NCBI GenBank assembly: GCA_035415725.1
Contig: DAOOGN010000034.1
Coordinates: 1 to 35,320, forward strand
Direction of reading: 5' to 3'
Length of the DNA: 35,320 nucleotides
Source of the DNA: DSWT01 sp035415725
GTDB taxonomy: Bacteria; Chloroflexota; Anaerolineae; B4-G1; SLSP01
Positions 1 to 7,350 of this stretch are shown here, in pieces (position 1 is the stretch's first letter; every line of letters begins with the position of its first letter). A program made the position numbers and the translations under genes. Under the pieces are notes generated by a model, which did no database searches, had not been told where the DNA came from, and saw only the letters and a program-made list of their open reading frames with translations.

Positions 1-186
1 CCTGGCATAGGGAATAAGTGGCTTCGTCAGGTTTACGAGCCTGAATAGATACAAAGAAAAATCCGTTCCATCCGTTGACAGATTTTCGTGCTGCATGGTG
101 TGCGTTAGCACCGGCATCTCCTCGATTAACCTCAATTGAGCAAGCAATACATCCGGACTAACCTCGCGTTCGTTGAGTTCCGTCAC
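1..186 (-). CDS. partial small ORF, unknown, cut by window edge
   Basis: An open frame runs without a stop from a GTG at 186 to the window edge (62 codons seen). The GTG overlaps the TGA of the upstream small ORF in a GTGA arrangement, typical of translationally coupled genes. A PIN toxin would be expected in this place after an antitoxin, but the N-terminus (MTELNEREVSPDVLL) lacks the hydrophobic-D-T/S start of PIN domains. The distal half overlaps a dispersed repeat (ATCCGTTCCATCCGTT at 60-75), so part of the reading frame may be repeat-derived. I do not recognise a family. Confidence 0.3.
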   Translation of the reverse strand, partial: MTELNEREVSPDVLLAQLRLIEEMPVLTHTMQHENLSTDGTDFSLYLFRLVNLTKPLIPYAR

Positions 187-365
187 TCGTATGGCTGAGC
201 TTGCTCCCGCAATTCTCGCGCGTAAGCAGCACTATCCGTGATATCCTCGCGATCTTTCCACAGGCCGATCAAGCCGGACTCGCGGAACTCCCCCACCGTC
301 AAATGCCTGTGCGATGCAGTGTCGACTTCTTCAGTCTTTTCGGCCTCCAAAAGCCGCTCGTGCAA
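183..365 (-). CDS. short antitoxin-like protein (60 aa)
   Basis: This 60-residue product starts with TTG directly after the TGA of the preceding ribbon-helix-helix gene and in the same frame. Its C-terminal half (GEFRESGLIGLWKDREDI, then DSAAYARELREQAQ) resembles the short unstructured-plus-helix antitoxin peptides that bind PIN toxins; this is recognition by pattern, not a search. It could be a separate coupled antitoxin, or the C-terminal part of one 151-residue antitoxin whose frame is interrupted by a single TGA. The following partial gene overlaps its stop by four bases. Confidence 0.5.
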   Translation of the reverse strand: MHERLLEAEKTEEVDTASHRHLTVGEFRESGLIGLWKDREDITDSAAYARELREQAQPYE

Positions 366-638
366 TCACTGAATGACATCCGCCGTCAAGGCTGATTCAG
401 GGTAAACTGCCTTCCGTTCATTCAGGACTGCGCGAACTTCATCTGGCGATGCTTCGCTTAAGCTCTGAAGCAACGCGGCATACGCGACTTCCTGCTGTCG
501 AGCCGAGGATGCCCAGGCAACGTGTCGCGTAAGCGCGTAAACGATAAACTGATTGAGCGACACGCCCTCTTCCTCCGCCAATGACGCCAACTGCCGGTGC
601 AATGTGTCCGGTAGTCGCAACGTGAATCGTCCCATCAT
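366..638 (-). CDS. ribbon-helix-helix (Arc/HicB-type) antitoxin-like protein
   Basis: A 90-residue protein. Its N-terminus (GRFTLRLPDTLHRQLASLA, then EEGVSLNQFIVYAL) is a clear ribbon-helix-helix DNA-binding fold: one beta strand followed by two helices, as in Arc, CopG and the RHH domain of HicB antitoxins. The remaining 50 residues are helical and would carry a partner-binding region. A strong GAGGAGGGA ribosome site precedes the ATGATG at 638-633. A promoter with an internal palindrome lies upstream, which fits the autorepression known for RHH antitoxins. The toxin is not identified within the window. Confidence 0.75.
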   Translation of the reverse strand: MMGRFTLRLPDTLHRQLASLAEEEGVSLNQFIVYALTRHVAWASSARQQEVAYAALLQSLSEASPDEVRAVLNERKAVYPESALTADVIQ

Positions 639-688
639 TCCCTCCTCGACACTCGTATGGGCAACGCTTTTCTTATGCTCTCAATGCC

Positions 689-717
689 ATTATAGCACCA
701 CCCGTGGTGTCACGCAA
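689..717 (-). promoter_or_regulatory. sigma70-type promoter of the antitoxin operon
   Basis: On the minus strand TTGCGT (717-712) and a perfect TATAAT (694-689) are separated by 17 bases. The -35 box overlaps the carB stop codon, so the promoter is embedded in the end of the upstream gene. Confidence 0.7.
696..709. promoter_or_regulatory. palindromic putative operator in the promoter spacer
   Basis: CACCAC-CC-GTGGTG is a perfect 6-bp inverted repeat lying between the -35 and -10 boxes. RHH antitoxins commonly bind such palindromes over their own promoter, so this is the natural candidate operator. Binding itself is inference. Confidence 0.55.
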
Positions 718-3700
718 GGCCCAATATCCGCACCGGCAGCGTCCCATGCCGCAAAAACCGGATCGCAGCGACGGCAGTGCGCAGCGCCACCAGCGTGGTG
801 ACGTAGGGAATGTGGTATTGCAGCGCCGCCGCGCGGATGCGATACCCCGCCGTGCGCACGCCCTGCCACGGCAGCGGCACGCCGCGCTCCGGCGCGCTCG
901 CCGGCAGCGGCGCGTCGAGGATGCGCTTCTCACTGCGCACGGCGGAAGGCGTGTTCACTACCAACTGCACCCGCCCCTGGGCGATGACGTCCACGCAGTC
1001 GGGCCGCCCCTCGCCAACCTTGTGGACGACCTCAGCAGGAATCCCCAGCGCCTGTAGCGCGTGCGCCGTGCCACGCGTGGCGAGGATGGCGAAGCCCATA
1101 TCGTGCAACTGTCCGATCAACGCACTGCCCTCGCGCTTGTCGACGTCGGTGAGGCTCACCAACACCGCACCCGCCGTGGGCAGTGGATTTCCCGCCGCAA
1201 TCTGCGACTTGGCGAACGCCTCCGGGAACCCCGCGCCGAAGCTCATCACCTCGCCCGTCGAACGCATCTCCGGCCCCAGGAGCACGTCGCTGCCCGGGAA
1301 GCGCCGGAACGGCAGGACGACTTCCTTGACGGAGACGAGAGAAGTAGACGGTAGACGGTAGACGGTAGACAGGGGGGGAGTTGCGGGTCGCGAGTTAAGG
1401 GTTGTGAGTTGCGTAACTCGTGATTCGCTGATTCGCTCATTCGCCGATTCTTGATTCGCCAATTCGTAATTCGTAATTCGTAATTCGTTATTCGCCAACA
1501 GATCGCGGAGTTTGCGCCCCACAAGGATTTTGGCGGCGAGTTTCGCCAGGGGGACGCCGATGGCTTTGCTGACGAAAGGGACAGTGCGTGAGGCGCGCGG
1601 GTTAGCTTCGAGGATGTAGAGTTGCTCGCCTTTGATCGCCATCTGGATGTTGACCAGGCCCTTCGCGCCCATCGCCAGCACCAGACGCGCGGCGGCGTCT
1701 TCGACCGCGGCGATCTGGCGCTCGGAGAGGCTGGCCGGCGGCAGCACGCACGCCGAATCGCCGGAGTGGATGCCGGCCTCCTCGATTTGCTCCATCAGCC
1801 CGGCCACCCACACGTCCATGCCGTCGGTAAGGATGTCCACGTCGAGTTCCAGCGCGTCTTCGAGGAAACGGTCGATGAGCACCGGATGTCCCGCCGAGAC
1901 GCGCGCTGCTGCGGTGATGTAGTGGCGCAGCTCGTCGTCGTTCGCCACGATCTCCATCGCCCGCCCGCCGAGGACGTAGCTGGGGCGCAGCAGCACGGGA
2001 TATCCCAGGCTTTCGGCCACCTGCAGCGCCTCATCGACCGTGACCGCCGTCCCGTAAGGCGGGCTTTTGAGGCCGAGTCGGTCCAGCAGCGCGCCGAACT
2101 GTTTGCGGTCTTCGGCCATCTCGATCATCCCGTAGTCCATGCCGAGCAAGGGGACGTTGTGCTCTACCAGCGTCCGCGCCAGCTTGAGCGGCGTCTGCCC
2201 GCCGAACGTCACTACGACGCCGACGGGGCGCTCGTTTTCGATGATCGCCAGCACGTCCTCCGCCGTGAGCGGCTCAAAGTACAGCCGGTCGGCGGTGTCA
2301 TAGTCGGTGGAGACCGTCTCCGGGTTCGAGTTGACCATGATGACCTCGTAGCCTTCCTCTTGCAGCGCCCACACCGCGTGGACGTTGGCGTAGTCGAACT
2401 CGATCCCCTGCCCGATGCGGTTCGGCCCCGACCCAAGAATAATCACCCGCTCCCGTCTTCCCCCATCCGTTCCATCCGTTAAATCCGTTGACGCCGCTTC
2501 GTTCTCCGTCCCCCCATACGTCGAATAGAAGTACGGCGTGGCGGCCTCGAATTCGGCGGCGCAGGTGTCCACCATCTTGAAAACCGGTCGGACCTCCAAA
2601 GCTGCGCGGCGGAGACGGACGTCTTCCCCGGAGCGGCTCCACAGTTCGCCCAATTCGACATCGGAAAAGCCCCACAGCTTCGCCTGCAGGAGCGTGTCCC
2701 GGTCGAGATCGTCCCAGGGCAGAGCGCGCAACGCCGTTTCCAGGGCGACGAACTGCGTCATCTCGGTGAGGAACCAGCGGTCGATGTGCGTCAGGGCGTG
2801 GAGGTCGTCCACCGTATAGCCCGTCCGCAGTGCTGCGAAGACGTAACTCAAGCGCTCCGGCGTGGGAGTCGCCAGGTACTGCGGGATGCGCTCGAAATCG
2901 AGCTTGGGCGTGACGTCGAGTTCGAGCGAGCGCATGGCCTTGCCGAGCGCCTCTTTGAACGTCCGCCCGATCGCCATCACCTCGCCCACCGACTTCATCT
3001 GCGTGTTGAGGCGCGGGTCGGCGCCGGGGAATTTCTCCAACTGGAAGCGCGGCATCTTCACCACCACGTAGTCGAGCGTCGGTTCGAACGCGGCGGTGGT
3101 GCGGCGGGTGATGTCGTTGGCGATTTCGTCCAGGCGGTAGCCCACGGCGAGCAACGCGGCGACTTTGGCAATCGGGTAGCCAGTGGCCTTCGACGCCAGC
3201 GCCGACGAGCGGCTGACGCGCGGGTTCATCTCGATGACGACCATGCGCCCGTCCGTCGGATTGACGGCGAATTGGATGTTGGAGCCGCCCGTATCCACGC
3301 CGATCGCGCGCAGCACGGCCAACGAGGCGTCGCGCATGTGCTGGTACTCGCGGTCGGTGAGCGTCTGCGCGGGCGCGACAGTGATCGAGTCGCCGGTGTG
3401 AATGCCCATCGGATCGAGGTTCTCGATGGAGCAGACGATGATGGCGTTGTCCGCGCAGTCGCGCATCACCTCCATCTCATATTCCTTCCAGCCGATGACG
3501 GATTCTTCGAGCAGCACCGTGGCGGTGGGGCTTTCGATGAGCGCCTGGTTGACAATCGCCGTGAGTTCTTCGAGGTTGTAGGCGATACCGCCGCCTGTCC
3601 CGCCAAGCGTGAAGCTGGGACGCGCAATCAGCGGGTAGCCTAATTCTGCCGCCGTCTCCAGGGCCTCGCGCAAGCTGCTCACCTGCCGACTGCGCGGAAC

Positions 3701-4126
3701 TTGGAGGCCGATAGCGAGCATCGTCTGCTTGAACAGCTCGCGGTCTTCGGCCAACTGGATGGCTTTGAAGGAGGCGCCGATCAACGCCACGCCGTATTTT
3801 TCTAGCACGCCGTTTTCCGTGAGTGCCACCGCGAGATTCAGTGCCGTCTGCCCGCCGAGCGTCGGCAGCAGCGCGTCGGGGCGCTCTTTGGCGATGATGG
3901 CCTCGACGAACTCCGGCGTCAGCGGCTCGATGTAGACCGCGTCCGCAAGCTCCGGGTCGGTCATAATCGTCGCCGAGTTGGAGTTGACGACAAGCAGCTT
4001 ATACCCGGCCTGTCGCAGCGCCTTGAGCGCCTGCGTGCCGGAATAGTCAAATTCGGCCGCCTGCCCGATGACGATCGGGCCGGAGCCGAGGATGAGAATT
4101 TTGTGGATGTCGGTGCGTTTTGGCAT
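710..4126 (-). CDS. carB: carbamoyl-phosphate synthase large subunit
   Basis: CarB uses ammonia delivered by CarA, bicarbonate and two ATP to make carbamoyl phosphate for arginine and pyrimidine synthesis. Both homologous ATP-grasp halves are visible: GSGPIVIGQAAEFDYSG near residue 14 and GSGPNRIGQGIEFDY near residue 562. An MGS-like allosteric domain forms the last 140 residues. The protein has 1138 residues against about 1070 in the family. The excess is explained partly by a repeat-encoded insertion at about residues 877-928 (just before SVKEVVLPFRRFPGSD), a short one at about 543-557, and an unusual stretch in the C-terminal domain (about SEKRILDAPLPASAPERG). It is 44 bases downstream of carA and probably co-transcribed. 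The start is the only ATG compatible with the conserved N-terminus. Confidence 0.98.
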   Translation of the reverse strand: MPKRTDIHKILILGSGPIVIGQAAEFDYSGTQALKALRQAGYKLLVVNSNSATIMTDPELADAVYIEPLTPEFVEAIIAKERPDALLPTLGGQTALNLAVALTENGVLEKYGVALIGASFKAIQLAEDRELFKQTMLAIGLQVPRSRQVSSLREALETAAELGYPLIARPSFTLGGTGGGIAYNLEELTAIVNQALIESPTATVLLEESVIGWKEYEMEVMRDCADNAIIVCSIENLDPMGIHTGDSITVAPAQTLTDREYQHMRDASLAVLRAIGVDTGGSNIQFAVNPTDGRMVVIEMNPRVSRSSALASKATGYPIAKVAALLAVGYRLDEIANDITRRTTAAFEPTLDYVVVKMPRFQLEKFPGADPRLNTQMKSVGEVMAIGRTFKEALGKAMRSLELDVTPKLDFERIPQYLATPTPERLSYVFAALRTGYTVDDLHALTHIDRWFLTEMTQFVALETALRALPWDDLDRDTLLQAKLWGFSDVELGELWSRSGEDVRLRRAALEVRPVFKMVDTCAAEFEAATPYFYSTYGGTENEAASTDLTDGTDGGRRERVIILGSGPNRIGQGIEFDYANVHAVWALQEEGYEVIMVNSNPETVSTDYDTADRLYFEPLTAEDVLAIIENERPVGVVVTFGGQTPLKLARTLVEHNVPLLGMDYGMIEMAEDRKQFGALLDRLGLKSPPYGTAVTVDEALQVAESLGYPVLLRPSYVLGGRAMEIVANDDELRHYITAAARVSAGHPVLIDRFLEDALELDVDILTDGMDVWVAGLMEQIEEAGIHSGDSACVLPPASLSERQIAAVEDAAARLVLAMGAKGLVNIQMAIKGEQLYILEANPRASRTVPFVSKAIGVPLAKLAAKILVGRKLRDLLANNELRITNYELANQESANERISESRVTQLTTLNSRPATPPLSTVYRLPSTSLVSVKEVVLPFRRFPGSDVLLGPEMRSTGEVMSFGAGFPEAFAKSQIAAGNPLPTAGAVLVSLTDVDKREGSALIGQLHDMGFAILATRGTAHALQALGIPAEVVHKVGEGRPDCVDVIAQGRVQLVVNTPSAVRSEKRILDAPLPASAPERGVPLPWQGVRTAGYRIRAAALQYHIPYVTTLVALRTAVAAIRFLRHGTLPVRILGLA
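1344..1499. repeat. composite degenerate repeat inserted in frame in carB
   Basis: Two repeat types are joined: GTAGACG-type units (GTAGACGGTAGACGG, 1347-1372) and ATTCGTA/GATTCGCT-type units (about 1420-1499, for example AATTCGTAATTCGT). The segment contains no stop in the carB frame and encodes residues rich in N, E, S, R and T (such as NNELRITNYEL). It falls at a surface loop position just before the conserved SVKEVVLP motif. The second unit type recurs in carA. Confidence 0.85.
2462..2492. repeat. ATCCGTT-type short repeat inside carB
   Basis: Three near-copies of ATCCGTT (ATCCGTTCCATCCGTT then AAATCCGTTGAC) encode the loop STDLTDGTDGG between the oligomerisation region and the second ATP-grasp half. 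The same 16-base core occurs at 60-75. Confidence 0.7.
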
Positions 4127-4145
4127 TTTCTACTCTCGTCTTTTG

Positions 4146-4207
4146 TTTCACCGCAGAGGACACGGAGTTTTTATGACTTAGCGTTCTCTGCGCACTCTGC
4201 GGTGAAA
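4146..4207. repeat. inverted repeat spanning the carA stop codon
   Basis: Arms at 4146-4167 (TTTCACCGCAGAG...) and 4186-4207 (...CTCTGCGGTGAAA) are complementary over most of 22 bases with an 18-base loop. The right arm encodes the last carA residues (FTAECAENAKS) and the stop lies in the loop. It may act as a hairpin between carA and carB. Confidence 0.7.
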
Positions 4208-5499
4208 TCTTCCCCCACCATCGCGAGGAATTCCTCGAAAAATCCATTCGCGTCGTGCGGACCCGGACACGCTTCGGGGTGATGCTGCACTGAGAACGCC
4301 GGGTAATCGCGCAGGCGCAGCCCTTCCAGCGTGCCGTCGTTCAATGATAACTGCGTCACCTCCACCGGCCCAAATCCCAACGGACTTTCGCCAACCAGCA
4401 TCTCAATCGGCAACATTTCAGCCATCGTAATTCGTGATTCGCTGATTCGCCCACTCGCTGATTCGCCCATTCGCTCATTCGCCGATTCGCTGATTCTCGA
4501 TTCTTGATTCTTGATTCTTGGTTCTCTCTCCAACGGCGTCCACGCAATGCCCAGGCTGGCCGGGTCAACGGCGAAGCCATGGTTCTGCGTGGTGATGAGG
4601 ATGCGACCCGTCGTGAAGTCCTTGACCGGGTGGTTGGCCCCGCGATGGCCGAAACGCATCTTGTACGTCTTGCCGCCGAGCGCCAGGCCAAGCAGTTGAT
4701 GCCCCAGGCAGATGCCCGCGAGCGGCACGTGCTGTTCGAGCAAACCGCGTAGCAACGCCATCGTCGCGTGGAGCGGCTCCGGGTCGCCGGGGCCGTTGGA
4801 CACGAGCACGCCATCCGGTTTGAGCGCGAGCACCGTCGGCAAGTCGGCATCGTAGGGCACAACCGTCACCGCCGCCCCGCGCGCTGCCAACTCGCGCTCC
4901 ATATTCGCCTTGAAGCCGCAGTCGATGAGAACGATATGTGATACGTGATGCGTGATACGTGATGCGTTTTCTCGCCGATTCGCTGATGCGCTGATACGCT
5001 GATTCTGCACTCGCTCTGCCAGGTTGCTCCCCGCCATCTGCGGGCTTTGACGCACACGGGCGATGAGGCTGGCGGGATCGAGGTCTACCGCGGAGATTGC
5101 GCCACGCTGCACACCGTGGGTACGCAGGTGACGGGTGAGCGCGCGGGTGTCCACGCCTTCGATAGCGACGATGTTCGCTTGCGCCAGGTAATCGAGGAAC
5201 GAGAGCGTCGCGCGGTGGTTGTACATCCCGCGTGCGGCGCGATGCACCACGAATCCCGCCACTTGCACCTTGCCCGATTCCACATCCTCCGGGTTCACGC
5301 CGTAGATGCCGATCTCCGGGTACGTCATCACCACGATCTGCCCGCAGTACGACGGATCGGTGAGCACCTCCTGGTAGCCGGTCATCCCCGTGTTGAACAC
5401 GAACTCGCCGAAGGTCTCGCCTTCCGCGCCGATGTTGTTGCCCCAGAAGCGTGTGCCGTCTTCGAGGGCGAGTAGGGCGGGTTTTGCACCGATCTTCAT
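4171..5499 (-). CDS. carA: carbamoyl-phosphate synthase small subunit (glutaminase)
   Basis: CarA hydrolyses glutamine and channels ammonia to CarB. The N-terminal CPSase small-chain domain (FNTGMTGYQEVLTDPSY) covers about residues 1-160, and the class I glutamine amidotransferase domain follows. Its nucleophile is Cys264 in GICLGHQLLGLALG, with the His/Glu pair in HHPEACPGPHD (about 406-409) and the NHGFAVD motif near 306. The protein has 442 residues against about 380 in the family. Two repeat-encoded, charged low-complexity insertions (about residues 164-187 and 324-358) and an 11-residue repeat-encoded tail explain the difference. A good AAGGAGAA site precedes the ATG. It is followed by carB on the same strand. 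Confidence 0.97.
   Translation of the reverse strand: MKIGAKPALLALEDGTRFWGNNIGAEGETFGEFVFNTGMTGYQEVLTDPSYCGQIVVMTYPEIGIYGVNPEDVESGKVQVAGFVVHRAARGMYNHRATLSFLDYLAQANIVAIEGVDTRALTRHLRTHGVQRGAISAVDLDPASLIARVRQSPQMAGSNLAERVQNQRISASANRRENASRITHHVSHIVLIDCGFKANMERELAARGAAVTVVPYDADLPTVLALKPDGVLVSNGPGDPEPLHATMALLRGLLEQHVPLAGICLGHQLLGLALGGKTYKMRFGHRGANHPVKDFTTGRILITTQNHGFAVDPASLGIAWTPLEREPRIKNQESRISESANERMGESASGRISESRITMAEMLPIEMLVGESPLGFGPVEVTQLSLNDGTLEGLRLRDYPAFSVQHHPEACPGPHDANGFFEEFLAMVGEDFTAECAENAKS
4426..4530. repeat. GATTCGCT-type degenerate repeat inside carA (insert 2)
   Basis: Tandem degenerate heptamers (GATTCGC, CATTCGC, GATTCTT) encode residues about 324-358, rich in E, S, R and I (RISESANERMGESASG). 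The segment lies within the amidotransferase domain between the catalytic Cys and His and keeps the frame. Confidence 0.85.
4936..5010. repeat. GATACGTG/GATTCGCT-type repeat inside carA (insert 1)
   Basis: Degenerate units (GATACGTGATGCGT, GATTCGCTGATGCGCT) encode residues about 164-187, exactly at the linker between the N-terminal and amidotransferase domains. There is no frame disruption. Confidence 0.8.
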
Positions 5500-5520
5500 A
5501 ACAATGTTCTCCTTTTCGGG

Positions 5521-5571
5521 TAGACGGGGGATGTGCTAACGCAAACCCTGTCTACTGTCTACCGTCTTCCG
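5521..5571. repeat. GTCTACCGTC-type dispersed repeat between carA and the GNAT gene
   Basis: Copies of GTCTACTGTCTACCGTC and GTAGACGGGGGA flank the end of the acetyltransferase gene and encode its last residues (DGRQ). The same type occurs near 1347, 19369, 25610, 28368 and 30975. Confidence 0.6.
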
Positions 5572-5980
5572 TATATCGCGACATCAAGTCCAAATCCACG
5601 CGCTGCGTCCAGCCGATGCGCTTCCAAAACGCAATCGCATTGGCATTGACCGCAAACACAAACAGGTGGCATTTGTCGATGCCTTCGGCGGCGAGTGCGT
5701 CCAGGCAGCGGGTCGCCAGCGCTTTGCCGATGCCCTGCCGGCGATGCGAAGGACACACCGCCAGGTGATGCACGTAACCGCGCCGCCCATCGTGCCCACA
5801 GAGCACCGCGCCTACCAGCAGGTCACCGTCCCAGGCGGTGAAACTCAGGCCGGGATTGCGCGCCAGGTAGCGGCCAATCGCCTCGCGGGAATCCGCGTCG
5901 CTCAGACCCACACCGTCGGCGGATTGCCAGAGGGCGAGGACGGCGTCGTAATCCTGAATAGTCATTTCACGAATATGCAC
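5552..5980 (-). CDS. GNAT-family N-acetyltransferase
   Basis: A 142-residue acetyl-CoA-dependent acyltransferase. The acetyl-CoA pyrophosphate loop is VCPSHRRQGIGKAL (about residues 75-88), preceded by the beta-4 strand GYVHHLAV and followed by the conserved NANAIAFWKRIGW segment. The layout matches the short YpeA/RimI-like group, but the substrate cannot be told. The start is GTG at 5980 with a GGAGAA site seven bases upstream; an ATG five codons further in (5965) is the alternative. The gene is divergent from the toxin-antitoxin pair, and its last residues come from a dispersed repeat. Confidence 0.88.
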   Translation of the reverse strand: MHIREMTIQDYDAVLALWQSADGVGLSDADSREAIGRYLARNPGLSFTAWDGDLLVGAVLCGHDGRRGYVHHLAVCPSHRRQGIGKALATRCLDALAAEGIDKCHLFVFAVNANAIAFWKRIGWTQRVDLDLMSRYTEDGRQ

Positions 5981-6004
5981 TTATCTTCTCCAATATGCTA
6001 TAAT
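5976..6004 (+). promoter_or_regulatory. promoter of the DUF104/PIN operon
   Basis: A perfect TATAAT at 5999-6004 stands 33 bases before the antitoxin ATG. The -35 region (about 5976-5981, TGCACT) is weak. The AT-rich stretch also lies just upstream of the divergent acetyltransferase gene. Confidence 0.5.
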
Positions 6005-6037
6005 GTAACTATACGTTCTCCATCAAGGAGGGAAACG

Positions 6038-6334
6038 ATGGCAGAGAATATTGCCGCCCTATACGAAAACGGTGTATTGCGACCGCTGTCGCCGCTGAAA
6101 TTACGCGAGAACCAAACTGTCTATATCCAAATCCTGGAAACAGAACTAGACGTCGATAGAACCGAAATCGCTATTCAAAATCTAGTCGCCAAAGGTATCC
6201 TCACTTTACCGCCTGGGTACTCTGATATTGCGCCCCCCACCGAAGCCGAACGTCTCGCATTAGCCGAGGAGTTGAGCCGCGCACCGGGCAAGTCAATCTC
6301 GGAAATTATTCTAGAAGATCGCGGGCCACTATGA
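6038..6334 (+). CDS. DUF104 (AF2212-like) family antitoxin
   Basis: A 98-residue protein. It opens with IAALYENGVLRPLSPLKLRENQTVYIQI, the hallmark beta-rich N-terminus of the DUF104/AF2212-like antitoxins. Its C-terminal helix (RLALAEELSRAPGKSISEIILEDR) probably wraps the toxin. AAGGAGGG precedes the ATG. Its TGA overlaps the ATG of the PIN gene in an ATGA junction, the usual organisation of a VapBC-type module. Repression of its own promoter is likely from knowledge of the family but no operator is evident. Confidence 0.88.
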   Translation: MAENIAALYENGVLRPLSPLKLRENQTVYIQILETELDVDRTEIAIQNLVAKGILTLPPGYSDIAPPTEAERLALAEELSRAPGKSISEIILEDRGPL

Positions 6335-6792
6335 ATATCTGCTTCTTGGACAGTAGCGCTTTAGCTAAACGCTATCTTGCAGAAACCGGCGCTGATTGGG
6401 TGCGTGCATTAGCTACGCCCTCGGCCCAAACGCTGTTGATCATTGCCCGCATCACCTGGGTAGAGGTGTTGAGCGCATTTGCACGGCGGCACCGTGAGGG
6501 TGCGCTCTCGCAAGACGCTGTACAACGAGCCGTCCGCCTGTTCCGCTACGATTGGAATATGCAATACCGCGTCATCGAATTGGACAGCAATATAACCAAG
6601 ATCGCCGGAACATTGATTATGCGCTATCCGTTACGCGCCTACGACGCTGTGCAACTTGCTTCGGCACTACAACTCGGAGAGGAATTAACGTACATTTCTG
6701 CTCAACCTTTAACCTTCTTGGTCGCAGACACCCATTTGGCGACCATCGCCCAAGCGGAAGGATTGCAAACCGATAATCCTAATCTGCACTAG
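6331..6792 (+). CDS. vapC: PIN-domain ribonuclease toxin (VapC type)
   Basis: A 153-residue PIN domain, an Mg2+-dependent RNase that is inhibited by its cognate antitoxin. The acidic active site is intact: Asp7 in CFLDSSALAKRY, Glu45 in WVEVLSAF, Asp105 in RAYDAVQLASAL and Asp133 in FLVADTHL. All are in the expected order, so the toxin looks functional. It is coupled to the DUF104 antitoxin by a 4-base overlap. Its 3' end overlaps by 14 bases the 3' end of the decayed methyltransferase on the other strand. Confidence 0.92.
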   Translation: MNICFLDSSALAKRYLAETGADWVRALATPSAQTLLIIARITWVEVLSAFARRHREGALSQDAVQRAVRLFRYDWNMQYRVIELDSNITKIAGTLIMRYPLRAYDAVQLASALQLGEELTYISAQPLTFLVADTHLATIAQAEGLQTDNPNLH

Positions 6793-7343
6793 AGGCTTGT
6801 TTCTTCCACCCCCCGATCAAAGCCTCGCCCAAATCTTGCCAGTGAATCGCCACGTCCGCGAAGCCGCACGCGCGCAAGGTATCCAGGTGGAATTGCCGGG
6901 GCAGGCCGTCGTCGGAGCCTTCCCAATACGTGACTGCTTCGCGCTGCGCGGGGATGCCGGCTTGCGCCAGCGCCGTCTCGAAGCCGCGCCAGAAGCCGTC
7001 CCAATCCTCCGCGCCCGCATCGAAGTTGGTCATCTGCCATTCGTGGAGCAGATCGCGATAGCGCGTTTGCGTCGCCGGATCGTCGGCTGCGATGTGGTCG
7101 GCGTTGAAGAACCACCCGCCCGGCTTGAGCGCGCGGTACACGCGCCGGTAGACCTGCGTTGGGGTAATGACGTAGCGCGCAGAACGTCACCGAGCCGGGG
7201 CCGCATCCCAGATCGAGGATGCGCAATTCCGCATCGCGGGGAAAATCCGGCAGGCGAAACATCAAATCGAAGCGATGTTGTCGCTGCGGCAGATAGGCGC
7301 TCTGCATCGCCTCCCAACGGTCGAACCAATGTCGCCAATCCAT
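6779..7343 (-). pseudogene. class I SAM-dependent methyltransferase, internally deleted and frameshifted
   Basis: The 5' part (7343 to about 7170) encodes an intact N-terminus with SAM motif I, LRILDLGCGPGSVTF, ending near LRHYPNA. The 3' part (about 7171 to 6779), in another frame, encodes QVYRRVYRALKPGGWFFNADH and the rest of the fold. The intervening region of roughly 70-80 residues (SAM motifs II and III) is missing and the frame changes at the joint. The family normally has about 260 residues. It starts eight bases after the HAD gene, so it was probably its operon partner. Confidence 0.8.
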
Positions 7344-7350
7344 AAATTCC

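Noticed and set aside
1622..3643. Long open frames on the plus strand across carB
   Set aside because: They are antisense to a gene with unmistakable CarB motifs and encode Arg/His/Val-rich sequence with no recognisable domain.
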